From contig NZ_JANFYZ010000001.1 of NCBI RefSeq assembly GCF_024460775.1, positions 599,521-663,520 on the forward strand: a stretch of DNA of 64,000 nucleotides, given 5' to 3'. The notes under the pieces are model-generated. The model worked only from the letters and a program-made list of their open reading frames with translations, did not search any database and was not told where the DNA came from. Below are positions 31,626 to 40,540 of the stretch, one piece after another (position 1 is the stretch's first letter; every line of letters starts with the position of its first letter). The position numbers and the translations under genes are program-made. The DNA comes from Desulfovibrio desulfuricans. GTDB lineage: Bacteria > Desulfobacterota > Desulfovibrionia > Desulfovibrionales > Desulfovibrionaceae.

Positions 31626-33329
31626 TTATGCTTCTGCGCTTTCTTCAGGCGCGAGCTGCGGCGGTTCCGCAGGCAGAAAAATATTGAATGTGGTGCCATG
31701 CCCAAGTTCGCTCTGCACGTCTATGCGCCCACCGAGTTTTTCAAGAATGGTGTAGCAGATGGCAAGGCCAAGCCCCGTGCCCTCGCCCACCTTCTTGGTG
31801 GTAAAGAAGGGGTCGAAAATCTGCCGCAGGGTTTCCTGATCCATGCCCGGCCCAGTGTCAGTAAAGGAAACACGCACTCCATTGCGCCAGGGCTGCGTGC
31901 TGACGGTCAGGGTGCCGTTCTTGCCCATGGCATCAATAGCATTGTCTATCACATTGATGAATATCTGTTCAAGCTGGGCCGGGTCGGACAAAATTACGGG
32001 AACATGTGCATCGTACTGCCGCACAATGGCTATATTGCGGTTGGCGGCCTCGGTTTTGAGCATTTCCACGGCCTGATCGGCCAGGGAACTGATAAGAATT
32101 TCCGTGCGGCCCGGATTCATGCGCCGCCCAAAGCCCAGCATGCGCTGGGTTATGCCCTTGGCGCGCTTGACGTGCTGTTCGATTTTCTCCGTGCTATCGA
32201 AAATTTCTTTGTAATTTTTCATGGTTGACGGGTCTTCATCGTCCAGCAGGTCGCGTATCCAGCCCGCGTTTTCCTGAATGAGCATCAGGGGATTGTTGAC
32301 CTCGTGCGCCACGCCAGCCGCCATCTTGCCCAGAGCGGCCATTTTGCTTGACTGCAGCATGCGCGCGTCAATGTGGGCCTGCTTTTGATCCGAGGCTTCA
32401 AGAGAAGCCACAAGCCGCCGGGTGCACAGCTCCGCGCCCATGCAGGTCAGCGCGCCGCCAAGCAGGGTAAAAAAGAGTATCAGCGCCTTGAGCTGCCGCA
32501 GAGGCTTGAGGCTGTCGCGCACATCGTCCATGACCACCAGCACCCAGGGCATGGAATCCATCCGCATCAAGGCCACCAGCATTTCTTCCCCGCTGGGAAT
32601 GACCTTGCGCATTGTCACCACGTTGTTGCGGGTCAGATCCTCCTGCGGCAGGGTAAAGTTACCCATGATCGGGCCATAGAATCGCGAGCCTGTTTGCAAC
32701 ACGCCAGTATTGCTGACGATAAAGGCATCACTGTGCGGCCCTGAGTATATGCGCCGCAGCAGGGCGTCAATGGCGTCCATGTCGATGGTGGCGCGCATGA
32801 TATAGGTGCGCCCGCCCTCGTGCCGCAGCACAGCAATGATAAAGTGCGGCACATGGCGGTAGCCCATGAATACATCGCTGACGTACACGCCCTTGCGCAG
32901 CACTTCCGAGAACCAGGGGGCCTCGGAATAATTGGCGTCCCGCAGGTCAAACGGCCCCACATAGGAAACATGGCGGCCATCCATACCGATAATGCCCAGA
33001 TCAACAAACGAACGGCTGTTGCTCTGCATCACGCTGAAAATTTCGCTCAGCCGCGCGGGATTGCTGAGATCAGAATACGGGTGGGTGAAGGCCAGGTTTT
33101 TGACCTGCGCTATGCGCTCCACCATGAAGGTATCAAGGGCGCGGTGCTTGCTGCTGATGACAGCCTCGATGCCCGCGGTGATTTTTTCGTCATAGATGGC
33201 GCTGAGCCTGTCCAGACAAAACATCCCCAGAGCCGCCAGCGGCGTGAGCGCCATGAGCAGCAGCGTTATCAGCAAGCGGCGGTATATGGCCCTGTAGCCT
33301 CTGTGTGGGACAGGCACGGTGGACGACAT
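31626..33329 (-). CDS. Sensor histidine kinase with periplasmic Cache-type domain
   Basis: 567-aa kinase: TM1 (about 19-41), periplasmic dCache-like region (about 42-275), TM2 (about 281-300), then DHp with phospho-acceptor His342 in GVAHEVNNPL and the ATPase with NVIDNAIDAM, DTGPGMDQE and FTTKKVGEGTGLGL. The cognate regulator is almost surely the adjacent receiver. Its ATG overlaps the stop of PEP-synthase-like protein A by one base (TAATG), coupling translation. The periplasmic ligand is unknown. Confidence 0.94.
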   Translation of the reverse strand: MSSTVPVPHRGYRAIYRRLLITLLLMALTPLAALGMFCLDRLSAIYDEKITAGIEAVISSKHRALDTFMVERIAQVKNLAFTHPYSDLSNPARLSEIFSVMQSNSRSFVDLGIIGMDGRHVSYVGPFDLRDANYSEAPWFSEVLRKGVYVSDVFMGYRHVPHFIIAVLRHEGGRTYIMRATIDMDAIDALLRRIYSGPHSDAFIVSNTGVLQTGSRFYGPIMGNFTLPQEDLTRNNVVTMRKVIPSGEEMLVALMRMDSMPWVLVVMDDVRDSLKPLRQLKALILFFTLLGGALTCMGAELCTRRLVASLEASDQKQAHIDARMLQSSKMAALGKMAAGVAHEVNNPLMLIQENAGWIRDLLDDEDPSTMKNYKEIFDSTEKIEQHVKRAKGITQRMLGFGRRMNPGRTEILISSLADQAVEMLKTEAANRNIAIVRQYDAHVPVILSDPAQLEQIFINVIDNAIDAMGKNGTLTVSTQPWRNGVRVSFTDTGPGMDQETLRQIFDPFFTTKKVGEGTGLGLAICYTILEKLGGRIDVQSELGHGTTFNIFLPAEPPQLAPEESAEA

Positions 33330-35956
33330 TAACGGGCCTCCTGGGATGGAGAATCAGCAACGCCAGCCAGGGATTCTCCCCTGAAAAGCGCCCGGCAGTG
33401 GGCCAGCATTTCCTGGCGGCGGGCCGCAACCTGGCCTGGGTCCTGCATGATCATGTCGAGCTGGCGGGTGTGGATGGTCATATACCCTGCCACAGCCAGC
33501 AGGCGTTCGCCTTCTTCCTTGTCCAGATCCTTGAGCGTGGCGCTCACGGCATCATTGCGCACAACAGGCGAAAAGCCGAATTCCCAAAGGATATCGGCAA
33601 CAAAGCGCACCCGCAGAATACGGCGCTCAATGTCGGCAGCGCCGCCGCGCAACTGAAAATTCAGATAGTTCTCGCTGGTGCGCTCCGAAAGGCGCGCCTC
33701 GACCGAAACAAAATGGAAGCCAAAGCGGGAATGCAGACTGCAATAATCGCTGGAGATAAGAAAATAATTTTTTTCTGTGAAATACGCCGTCTGCGCGGCT
33801 GGATCCAGATTGGGATTGGCTGTGGCCTCAAAAAGCACAGATAAAAAACCCTTGCCGTCCACAGGCGGCGGCCCCTGCCAGGGGTGGGCGTTCATGCCCT
33901 GCCACAAGGCCAGCATAGGCAGCGAGGCAATGTCTTCCACGTCAATGACAGGCCCGTTGGGAGTACGCACAAAGCCATCGCTGAGGTTGACCACCCAGAA
34001 CTGCTTGACCACCTTGTCCCGCAGTTGCTTGATGCGCTGCGGCGCGTACTTTTTTTCCGAACCAAGGCTGAACATGGCGCTCACGGCCTTTTCGTGGCAA
34101 TAGCGCACAATGTCGTGATATGTTGCGCAGTTGGCGGCCTTGAAGTCTACGCTGTCCACCTCAAGCGTCAGGGGCAGAATGCGGCGGGAGGCGGTTTGCA
34201 AAATCTGGTATACGGGGCTGCCGGGCATGTAGTCCTTGCCCGGAGGTACCTTGGGCAACAGGGAATCCTGCCGGTTTTCGTACACGGTGCACAGGTCTGC
34301 GCACAGGGTGATGCGCTGGCCGCTTTCCACCACTTCCGTGGCCCATTTGAGGCCAAAGACGGCGGGCTTGCCGAACTCCCGCGCCAGCGAAGCCAGACGC
34401 GATCCCTGAAAACCGCGCTCCGCCACAATCCCGGCGGCGCGGTCAATGAGCGAACCCCAGATGTAGTTGTCGTCCGGCACCACAAGAATACCGCCTGTAG
34501 GAAACCTGCGTGCGTCTTCCCAGCGGCGTGCCACCCAGGCGGGGCCGGATACGCGGCCCGGATTGACCGTAAATCCCCCCTCCAGCAGCAGGGCATCGTC
34601 CAGCGCCCTCGCTGGCTCCGGCAAGGCGGGCTCTTCCTCCTGCGGCAAAGACATGGGCCGCGCCATGAGCATAAAAACCTGGCCTTCGGGGTTGCATGCC
34701 CAGGTGAGCACCTCTGGCCTTCCAGCGGCTTCTTCCACCGCGAGGGCAAGCTCTGCGGCGCGTATGGCGGTGGCATCGTCCAGCACCGGGCGCTTGGCTT
34801 TATAAGGACGGCGGTCTGTCACCGTGTGCGGCGCCGCGCGCGAAACACTTATGGCGTCAACAGGCATGGTGGAATATTCCACCTCCTGCGGCAAACCCGC
34901 ACAACCGTAGACATGCACATTTTCGCTGTGCGGGGTCAATGGCGCGGATGACTGGGCAATGCCGCCAAAACAGCCCTCATCCACCGCCATGCAGGTGAGG
35001 CAGACGCCAGCCCCTCCTTCTGTCAGCCCGCGCGCACGGCGGTACACCAGAGCCTGAGCGCGCTGCTTGCTGGACAGGGTTACGCGCACTGCGCGCAAAA
35101 TATCATCGTCATGCGCCTGCAACGAAACAGGCGGCCCCCAAAGCACAACGCCGCATCCTTCGCCCTCTCCCGCGGCAGGCGGCCATACGCGCCCGCGCAG
35201 CAAGAGCTGCATGGGCTTGTTGCAAAGGCCGCGCAAACGCTGCACCTGCTCAAGGATGGCCGAGGCAAGGTCTTCCGGCAGGGGGGTTCCCTCCACCAGC
35301 GCGCCCAGCTTTTTGGAAAGCCGCGCCAGATGGTTGGGGGCCAGGCCGCCAGCAGCCTGAATGCAGCGGTTGATCTCGCTTTGCAGATCGCCGCTCTGAA
35401 AATAGTGCTGGCACCCAGCAGCCGTGACCACAAATCCCTGCGGCACGGCACCGGGAAAAATAGGACGCAGTTTCTCAAGCCGGGCGGTTGCGGGATCCAC
35501 CAGCACCCTGCCCTCGCTTTGCAGAGCGGCCAGGCATCCGGCATCGTCCTGGCAAAGGGGTACAACCAGCGGCCCGAGCAGGCAGGCTTCCGGCTCGTAC
35601 ACTTCTTCCGCCACCAGCTTTTGCAGTTCGCCAAAACGGGCGTAGAGGGCCGGGCAAGGCGCAGGGTCAAGCCGCTCAAGCTGCTTGATGCACTGAAAAA
35701 CCTGGGTGGCCATGGAGGTGCAGAGCGCCCGCACACGGTACAGGCCAAAGGGATGATCGCAGCAAAGGGTGTATTCCAGATCGGTCATGGTTTCCTGAAA
35801 GGCGTTCCATGCCGTGAGAAACAGGCGGAAGGAGTGGTGCCGCAAGGCAAAAAAGCGTTGGGCTTCCTCCGCCGCGCTGACGGAAGAAGAGGAAACTGCT
35901 TCGTCGCCCCGGCGGGCGCCTCGCGTTAAAAAGCCCAACAGACGGCTCAGGGACAT
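33329..35956 (-). CDS. PEP-synthase-like protein A (likely pseudoenzyme)
   Basis: 875-aa paralogue of protein B and first gene of the four-gene operon. It has the same N-terminal helical region (HPFGLYRVRALCTSMATQVFQ) and the same C-terminal domain (FHFVSVEARL, GYMTIHTRQLDMIMQ). At the phosphohistidine position the sequence reads ERGFQGSRLASLARE, with Arg520 where B has His526. The ATP-grasp motifs GGKxANLGE and RSSAxxED are also unrecognisable. It should not catalyse the PEP-synthase reaction and may act as a partner or regulator of B. GGAG lies six bases before the ATG at 35956; the longer frame to 36016 is rejected. Confidence 0.82.
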   Translation of the reverse strand: MSLSRLLGFLTRGARRGDEAVSSSSVSAAEEAQRFFALRHHSFRLFLTAWNAFQETMTDLEYTLCCDHPFGLYRVRALCTSMATQVFQCIKQLERLDPAPCPALYARFGELQKLVAEEVYEPEACLLGPLVVPLCQDDAGCLAALQSEGRVLVDPATARLEKLRPIFPGAVPQGFVVTAAGCQHYFQSGDLQSEINRCIQAAGGLAPNHLARLSKKLGALVEGTPLPEDLASAILEQVQRLRGLCNKPMQLLLRGRVWPPAAGEGEGCGVVLWGPPVSLQAHDDDILRAVRVTLSSKQRAQALVYRRARGLTEGGAGVCLTCMAVDEGCFGGIAQSSAPLTPHSENVHVYGCAGLPQEVEYSTMPVDAISVSRAAPHTVTDRRPYKAKRPVLDDATAIRAAELALAVEEAAGRPEVLTWACNPEGQVFMLMARPMSLPQEEEPALPEPARALDDALLLEGGFTVNPGRVSGPAWVARRWEDARRFPTGGILVVPDDNYIWGSLIDRAAGIVAERGFQGSRLASLAREFGKPAVFGLKWATEVVESGQRITLCADLCTVYENRQDSLLPKVPPGKDYMPGSPVYQILQTASRRILPLTLEVDSVDFKAANCATYHDIVRYCHEKAVSAMFSLGSEKKYAPQRIKQLRDKVVKQFWVVNLSDGFVRTPNGPVIDVEDIASLPMLALWQGMNAHPWQGPPPVDGKGFLSVLFEATANPNLDPAAQTAYFTEKNYFLISSDYCSLHSRFGFHFVSVEARLSERTSENYLNFQLRGGAADIERRILRVRFVADILWEFGFSPVVRNDAVSATLKDLDKEEGERLLAVAGYMTIHTRQLDMIMQDPGQVAARRQEMLAHCRALFRGESLAGVADSPSQEAR

Positions 35957-36122
35957 GGCGGCTCCACAAGATAAGGCTGTAAACCTGCGACAACGCGAAA
36001 AACCGCGCAGCGCCAACAGTTACACATTGAACCTAGCACAGCACCAAGCCGCCTTCAAGCCGCATGTGACAGAATTCCCATTCTCAAAAAAGCAAATGTG
36101 GAAAAGAAAATTATGGATAAAA

Positions 36123-37640
36123 CTACAGCGGTGCAACGCCGTTGGGCTGTTGCGGCACAGGCATGCCGCCCTGCGGATTGCCTTGCGGGTCGCCCTGCTG
36201 GCCATCGTCCATATCAGCCAGAGCGCGCATCTGGGCCATGCACTGCTCCACAAACTGGGGTTCGCCCACATCCTGCCGCAAAAAGGCGTTGATGTCCGGC
36301 ATCTTGGCAATTGCCGCGTCAATCTCCGCATTGGAGCCCTTGGCGTAGGCGCCGATGTTAATCATGTCTTCCACGCGGCGGAAGGTGCTCATGCAGCGGG
36401 TGACAACGCGGCCCGCGAGAACATCCTGCCGGTCGCAGATGTCGGAACGCAGGCAGCTGATGGAACGCAGCACGTCAATGGCGGGGAAATGCCCCTGGTC
36501 GGCCAGATCGCGGGTGAGCACAATATGCCCGTCAAGGATGGAACGAACGGAGTCGGCGATGGGTTCGTTAAAGTCGTCGCCGTCCACAAGTACGGTATAA
36601 ATCCCCGTGATGGTTCCCTTGGCGGAACGCCCCGCCCGCTCCAGCAGCTTGGGCAACTGGGCAAAAACTGAAGGCGTATAGCCCTTGGTGGTGGGCGGCT
36701 CGCCCACGGCCAGCCCCACTTCGCGGGCAGCCATGGCAAAACGGGTTACGGAGTCCATCATCAGCAGCACGTCCATACCCTTGTCGCGGAAATATTCCGA
36801 AACAGCCGTGGCTGCGTAAGCCGCGCGCATGCGCACAAGGGGAGACTGATCTGATGTGGCGATAACCAGAACAGAGCGGGCCATGCCCTCGGGACCGAGG
36901 TCGCGCTCCATAAATTCAACAACTTCGCGCCCGCGTTCACCAATGAGGGCAATGACGTTGACATCAGCGCGGGTGTAGCGGGCCATCATGCCCATGAGCG
37001 TGGATTTGCCCACGCCCGAACCGGCCATGATGCCCACGCGCTGCCCCTTGCCAAGGGTAAGCAGGCTGTTGACCGAGCGCACGCCCACATCAAGAATATC
37101 CGTAATGCGCGGGCGTTGCAGGGGGCTTGGCGGATCGGCATAGATGGGCACCAGCTCGGGATTCCAGTGCTTGCGGGCCTCCTCAAGCCAGTGGGGCACA
37201 AAGGGGCGCTGTTCTTCCTGCTGGCGAAAAAAGTCTTCTCTGGAGCTTTCCCCCACTGGCAGGGGCGAAACGTAGAGTTCCGCGCTTATGGGCGCACCAG
37301 CATCCAGCGGAGTACCAAAGGCGTCGAAGGCGCGACCCAGTAAATCCGGCCCCACCGGGAACACCGGGGGCAGACTTGTGTTGCGGATGCGGCTGCCGGG
37401 GCGGATGCCCCGCATATCGCCATAAGGCATGAACAGCAGATTACCCTCGCGAAAGCCCACAACTTCGGCGGCAATGCCGTCATCGCCTTCATCGGGCAGC
37501 ATGTGGCACACGGCCCCAAGGGGGGCGCGCAAACCGCTGCCCTCGGCCACAAGGCCCACGACCTTGTTGACCTTGCCGAAGAGGCGCACGGGGGTGCTTG
37601 TTTTGAGCAGCTTTATGCAGGAATCTGGGTCAAGCTTCAT
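36123..37640 (-). CDS. fliI: Flagellar export ATPase FliI
   Basis: FliI energises the flagellar type III export gate. The 505-aa protein has Walker A MAGSGVGKSTLMG, Walker B VLLMMDSVTRFA, and the F1-beta-like core (GERGREVVEFM, DGHIVLTRDLADQGHFPAIDVLRSISC). Family members are about 430-450 aa; here an insertion lies at about residues 130-165 (QQEEQRPFVPHWLEEARKHW) and the C-terminus has a Gln/Gly/Pro-rich tail (QQGDPQGNPQGGMPVPQQ). It is the last gene of the flagellar run, six bases after fliH. Confidence 0.96.
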   Translation of the reverse strand: MKLDPDSCIKLLKTSTPVRLFGKVNKVVGLVAEGSGLRAPLGAVCHMLPDEGDDGIAAEVVGFREGNLLFMPYGDMRGIRPGSRIRNTSLPPVFPVGPDLLGRAFDAFGTPLDAGAPISAELYVSPLPVGESSREDFFRQQEEQRPFVPHWLEEARKHWNPELVPIYADPPSPLQRPRITDILDVGVRSVNSLLTLGKGQRVGIMAGSGVGKSTLMGMMARYTRADVNVIALIGERGREVVEFMERDLGPEGMARSVLVIATSDQSPLVRMRAAYAATAVSEYFRDKGMDVLLMMDSVTRFAMAAREVGLAVGEPPTTKGYTPSVFAQLPKLLERAGRSAKGTITGIYTVLVDGDDFNEPIADSVRSILDGHIVLTRDLADQGHFPAIDVLRSISCLRSDICDRQDVLAGRVVTRCMSTFRRVEDMINIGAYAKGSNAEIDAAIAKMPDINAFLRQDVGEPQFVEQCMAQMRALADMDDGQQGDPQGNPQGGMPVPQQPNGVAPL

Positions 37641-37646
37641 GGCTGG

Positions 37647-39257
37647 CTATCCCGGCTGGCCGTTGCCCGAGCCGGGCAGAAAGCCCCCGCTGACAAAGAC
37701 GCTGGAAGAAGATTGCGAGACGTGTTCCTTTTCCTCTTCCGGCAGGGGAAAGAGCTCGTCCTCAAGCTCGGCAAGGCTGGGATTGGCATTGTGTTCCGCT
37801 GCCTGAACATGGGCAGGTTCCGGAGTCTGCTCCTGTGCGGGCTGCCCTTCAACACCAGCATCAGGATGCGCCATCGGAGCCGGGGAGGATTCCGCAGGAT
37901 GCGCCTCTGCCTGGACTCCGGGTTCTGGCATGGAGTCCTGCATCATTTCGGGCGAGGCATTGGCAAGAGGAACTGCGGCATCAGTTGGCGCAGGCTCCTG
38001 CCCTTGCTCAAAAAATTCAGCGGCAGCAACCGTGCCAGCAGGCCCGGATGCGGGCAAAATTTCGTCGGGCGCGAGACCAGCGCCAGCCTGCCCGGCAAAG
38101 GAGGCCTGCTCTGGCTGCGTATCTTGGGCCATGTCTGGTGCAGATTCGGGCGCAAATTCCTGCCCGGATTCCGGCCCAGATTCCGGAGAGGCTTCAGCCA
38201 GAGTTTCTGCCGGATGTTCTGGCAAGTGTTCTGGCAACAGTTCCGGCTGGCCCATCGTATCGACAGGCTCAACGGGCAGTTCAGGCTCTGGCTCCGCAAC
38301 AGGTGCAGCTTCCGGCACGATTTGCGTCAACCGCTCAGATTCACGCGCAGCCGTGGCGCTCACTTCTTCCCCCGCCCTTTCTTCCTCGGGGCGCGGCGGC
38401 AAGGTCAGATGCTCCAGAATGCCGTTGACCATTTCGCGGTAATGTTCGCGCAGATTTTCCACAGAACCGCTGACGCTCTCGGCCACAAGGCCGCCAGCCT
38501 CAACAGAAGGATCGCCGTTCACGATCCATTGGCTCAACTCGGGCACACGCTCGCGGGCGGCCCGAAACAGGTCGCTCACAGTGTCCTCGTCATCGGGGTG
38601 CACGCGGATGCTCACGGTGGCGCGGTCTTCCAGCAGTTGCAGGGAACTAAAGACCAGGCTTTGCAAAATGCGCTGATGCTCTGCCTGCAAAATCCAGCCG
38701 GTTCCGGCCTCTACGGCCACGCGGGCCAGCTCTGCCAGTTCATCCCGCCAGGCTTCGCCAAGGTTGTGACGCTGCGCCTCAAGAGCGCGCAGCATGTTGC
38801 CGAGCATCTGCCCCACATCAACGCGGAACTCCTTAAGCTCGGCCCCGGCCTGCTCCATGCCCGCCTGAAAGCCCTCATTATGCGCGTTGCCGCGGATAAA
38901 CTCGGCTTCTTCGCGCAGGTCGCGGGCCTTGCCGTGCTCTGCCTCGGCCTCGGCCAGTTCTGCCTGCGCCTGCGCCTTCAGCTCTTTCGCTTCGCGCGTG
39001 AACTGCTCCACACGGGCCTGAGCCTCGACCCCGGCCTCTTCCAGCACCTTTTGCCTTTCGGCATAGGCTGCGCCTAGAATCTCGCGCGCGCGTTCCTCGG
39101 CCCTGGCGCGCACCCGGGCAAGATAGTCCTCCTGCTGCAGGTGCTGGGCGCGTTCACGGAGCAAGGGTTCCTGCATGGCGTCAAGCTGCTGAGGTGTTGC
39201 CTCGCGCTCGCCCATGAAGATGGTGCCCCATTTTTTGCGCAACTCGTCTGACGCCAT
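37647..39257 (-). CDS. fliH: Flagellar assembly protein FliH with long C-terminal extension
   Basis: FliH regulates FliI and links it to the C-ring. Residues about 1-290 look like FliH: a coiled coil rich in Ala/Glu (LARVRARAEERAREILGAAY), then the V-ATPase E-like domain (VSIRVHPDDEDTVSDLF, DPSVEAGGLVAESVSG). Family members are about 230-300 aa, but this one continues for about 240 residues of Pro/Glu/Ala-rich low complexity (PESGPESGQEFAPESAPD), ending in an acidic stretch and SGGFLPGSGNGQPG. The extension may be a flexible linker or FliN/C-ring contact. It lies between fliG and fliI. Confidence 0.9.
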   Translation of the reverse strand: MASDELRKKWGTIFMGEREATPQQLDAMQEPLLRERAQHLQQEDYLARVRARAEERAREILGAAYAERQKVLEEAGVEAQARVEQFTREAKELKAQAQAELAEAEAEHGKARDLREEAEFIRGNAHNEGFQAGMEQAGAELKEFRVDVGQMLGNMLRALEAQRHNLGEAWRDELAELARVAVEAGTGWILQAEHQRILQSLVFSSLQLLEDRATVSIRVHPDDEDTVSDLFRAARERVPELSQWIVNGDPSVEAGGLVAESVSGSVENLREHYREMVNGILEHLTLPPRPEEERAGEEVSATAARESERLTQIVPEAAPVAEPEPELPVEPVDTMGQPELLPEHLPEHPAETLAEASPESGPESGQEFAPESAPDMAQDTQPEQASFAGQAGAGLAPDEILPASGPAGTVAAAEFFEQGQEPAPTDAAVPLANASPEMMQDSMPEPGVQAEAHPAESSPAPMAHPDAGVEGQPAQEQTPEPAHVQAAEHNANPSLAELEDELFPLPEEEKEHVSQSSSSVFVSGGFLPGSGNGQPG

Positions 39258-39294
39258 GCCGGATTCCGATGGTTACAGATTCTGCGGCGGGCCG

Positions 39295-40290
39295 CTACAC
39301 AAACACGTCGCCAGCGCCACGGCTGATGACAAGCTTGTTTTCGCCTTCAAGCCGCCGCACGATCTTGACGACATTCTGCTGGGCCGACTCCACGTCCGAA
39401 AGCTTGGCCGGGCCCATGAATTCCAGTTCTTCGCGAATCATGTTGCCCGCGCGTTCCGACATATTCTTGAAGAATTTTTCCTTGAGGTCGTCGCTGGCCC
39501 CGCGCAGGGCCAGGGTGAGATCTTCGTTGGAAATTTCCTTCAGCATTTCGCGCACGCCACGGTCGTCAATATTCTTGCAGTCCTCAAAGACAAACATGAG
39601 GTTGCGGATATCTTCGGCCATCTGCGCGGAATCTTCTTCGATTTCGGAGAGCACTTCTTCTTCGGTGGCGCGGTCCACGGCATTGAGAATTTCTGCCACA
39701 GACTGCACGCCGCCCACTTTTTTGCCTTCCTTGCCGCCCATGGCGATAAGCTGGCTGGTGAGCACCTTGTCCACTTCCATGAGCATTTCTTCCGGCACGG
39801 CTTCAAGCCGCGCAAGGCGCATGAGCACCTCGGCGCGCACGCCTGCGGGAAGGTTTGTCAATAAATTGGCGGCCTGATCCGGATGCAGGTGACCGATAAT
39901 AAGGGCCAGAGTTTGCGGATGCTCGTTGCGCAGAATCTGTGAAAGCAGCTTGGGGCTGACCGATTCCAGCTCGCGGAAGGGCGCGGGGCCGGTTTCAAGG
40001 CTCAGGGAGTCCATAACGTACTTGGCGGTTTCAGGATCAAGGTTTTTGACCAGCAGGCGTTTCAGCGTTTCGCTACCGCCCGTGATCATATCCACACCTT
40101 CAACCAGCGATTCGTGGAATTCGCGCAGCACTTCTTCGACTATTTCGCGCGGCACAGGCTCCAATTCCACGATAGCTCTGGAGATGTCGGCTATTTCCTG
40201 CCGGTCCATGCGTTTGAACACGTCAGCCGTGAATTTGTCGCCCATGGCGAGCAGCAGCACTGCAGTACGCTGTTTGCCGGTCAACTCCAT
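39295..40290 (-). CDS. fliG: Flagellar motor switch protein FliG
   Basis: FliG is the rotor protein that sits on the MS ring and contacts the stator. The 331-aa protein has the N-terminal FliF-binding domain (LTGKQRTAVLLLAMG), middle domain with EHPQTLALIIGHLHPDQAA, and the C-terminal torque helix residues (DDRGVREMLKEISNEDLTLALRGAS, GAGDVFV end). GGAG/GGGAG precede the ATG. It is downstream of fliF and the 67-aa tail-like protein, upstream of fliH. Confidence 0.97.
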   Translation of the reverse strand: MELTGKQRTAVLLLAMGDKFTADVFKRMDRQEIADISRAIVELEPVPREIVEEVLREFHESLVEGVDMITGGSETLKRLLVKNLDPETAKYVMDSLSLETGPAPFRELESVSPKLLSQILRNEHPQTLALIIGHLHPDQAANLLTNLPAGVRAEVLMRLARLEAVPEEMLMEVDKVLTSQLIAMGGKEGKKVGGVQSVAEILNAVDRATEEEVLSEIEEDSAQMAEDIRNLMFVFEDCKNIDDRGVREMLKEISNEDLTLALRGASDDLKEKFFKNMSERAGNMIREELEFMGPAKLSDVESAQQNVVKIVRRLEGENKLVISRGAGDVFV

Positions 40291-40336
40291 CTCCCTACTC
40301 CTTCACCGAGATCCGCACTAGGCTGCTCGGGGTTGC

Positions 40337-40540
40337 TTATTCCTTGTCTGCAAGCCAGCGCTTGATAAGCCGCACGGCCTGATCCATATGCTGCTCGGTA
40401 ATGTGAAAGAGCCGCATTTTCAATTCTTCAACACGCTGATTGCTTTCTTTTTGCGCCAGGCGCAAGGCCTTGAGCTGCGAAAGCGTCGAGTTGCTTTCCG
40501 TCAATTGACGGTCTGCGGCTTTAGGCGGTAGCTGTTTCAT
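40337..40540 (-). CDS. 67-aa protein resembling the FliG-binding tail of FliF
   Basis: Small protein between fliF and fliG. Its C-terminal half (VEELKMRLFHITEQHMDQAV, then RLIKRWL) aligns without gaps with the C-terminus of FliF (IEALKSHIFTLSDNHMEQVV, then MLVRGWM), the peptide that docks on the FliG N-terminal domain. The N-terminal half is a basic/polar helix without the membrane and ring domains of FliF. Its start overlaps the fliF stop by 20 bases, and it precedes fliG by 46 bases. It could bind FliG and tune MS-ring/C-ring assembly or stoichiometry. No family name is known to me. Confidence 0.75.
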   Translation of the reverse strand: MKQLPPKAADRQLTESNSTLSQLKALRLAQKESNQRVEELKMRLFHITEQHMDQAVRLIKRWLADKE

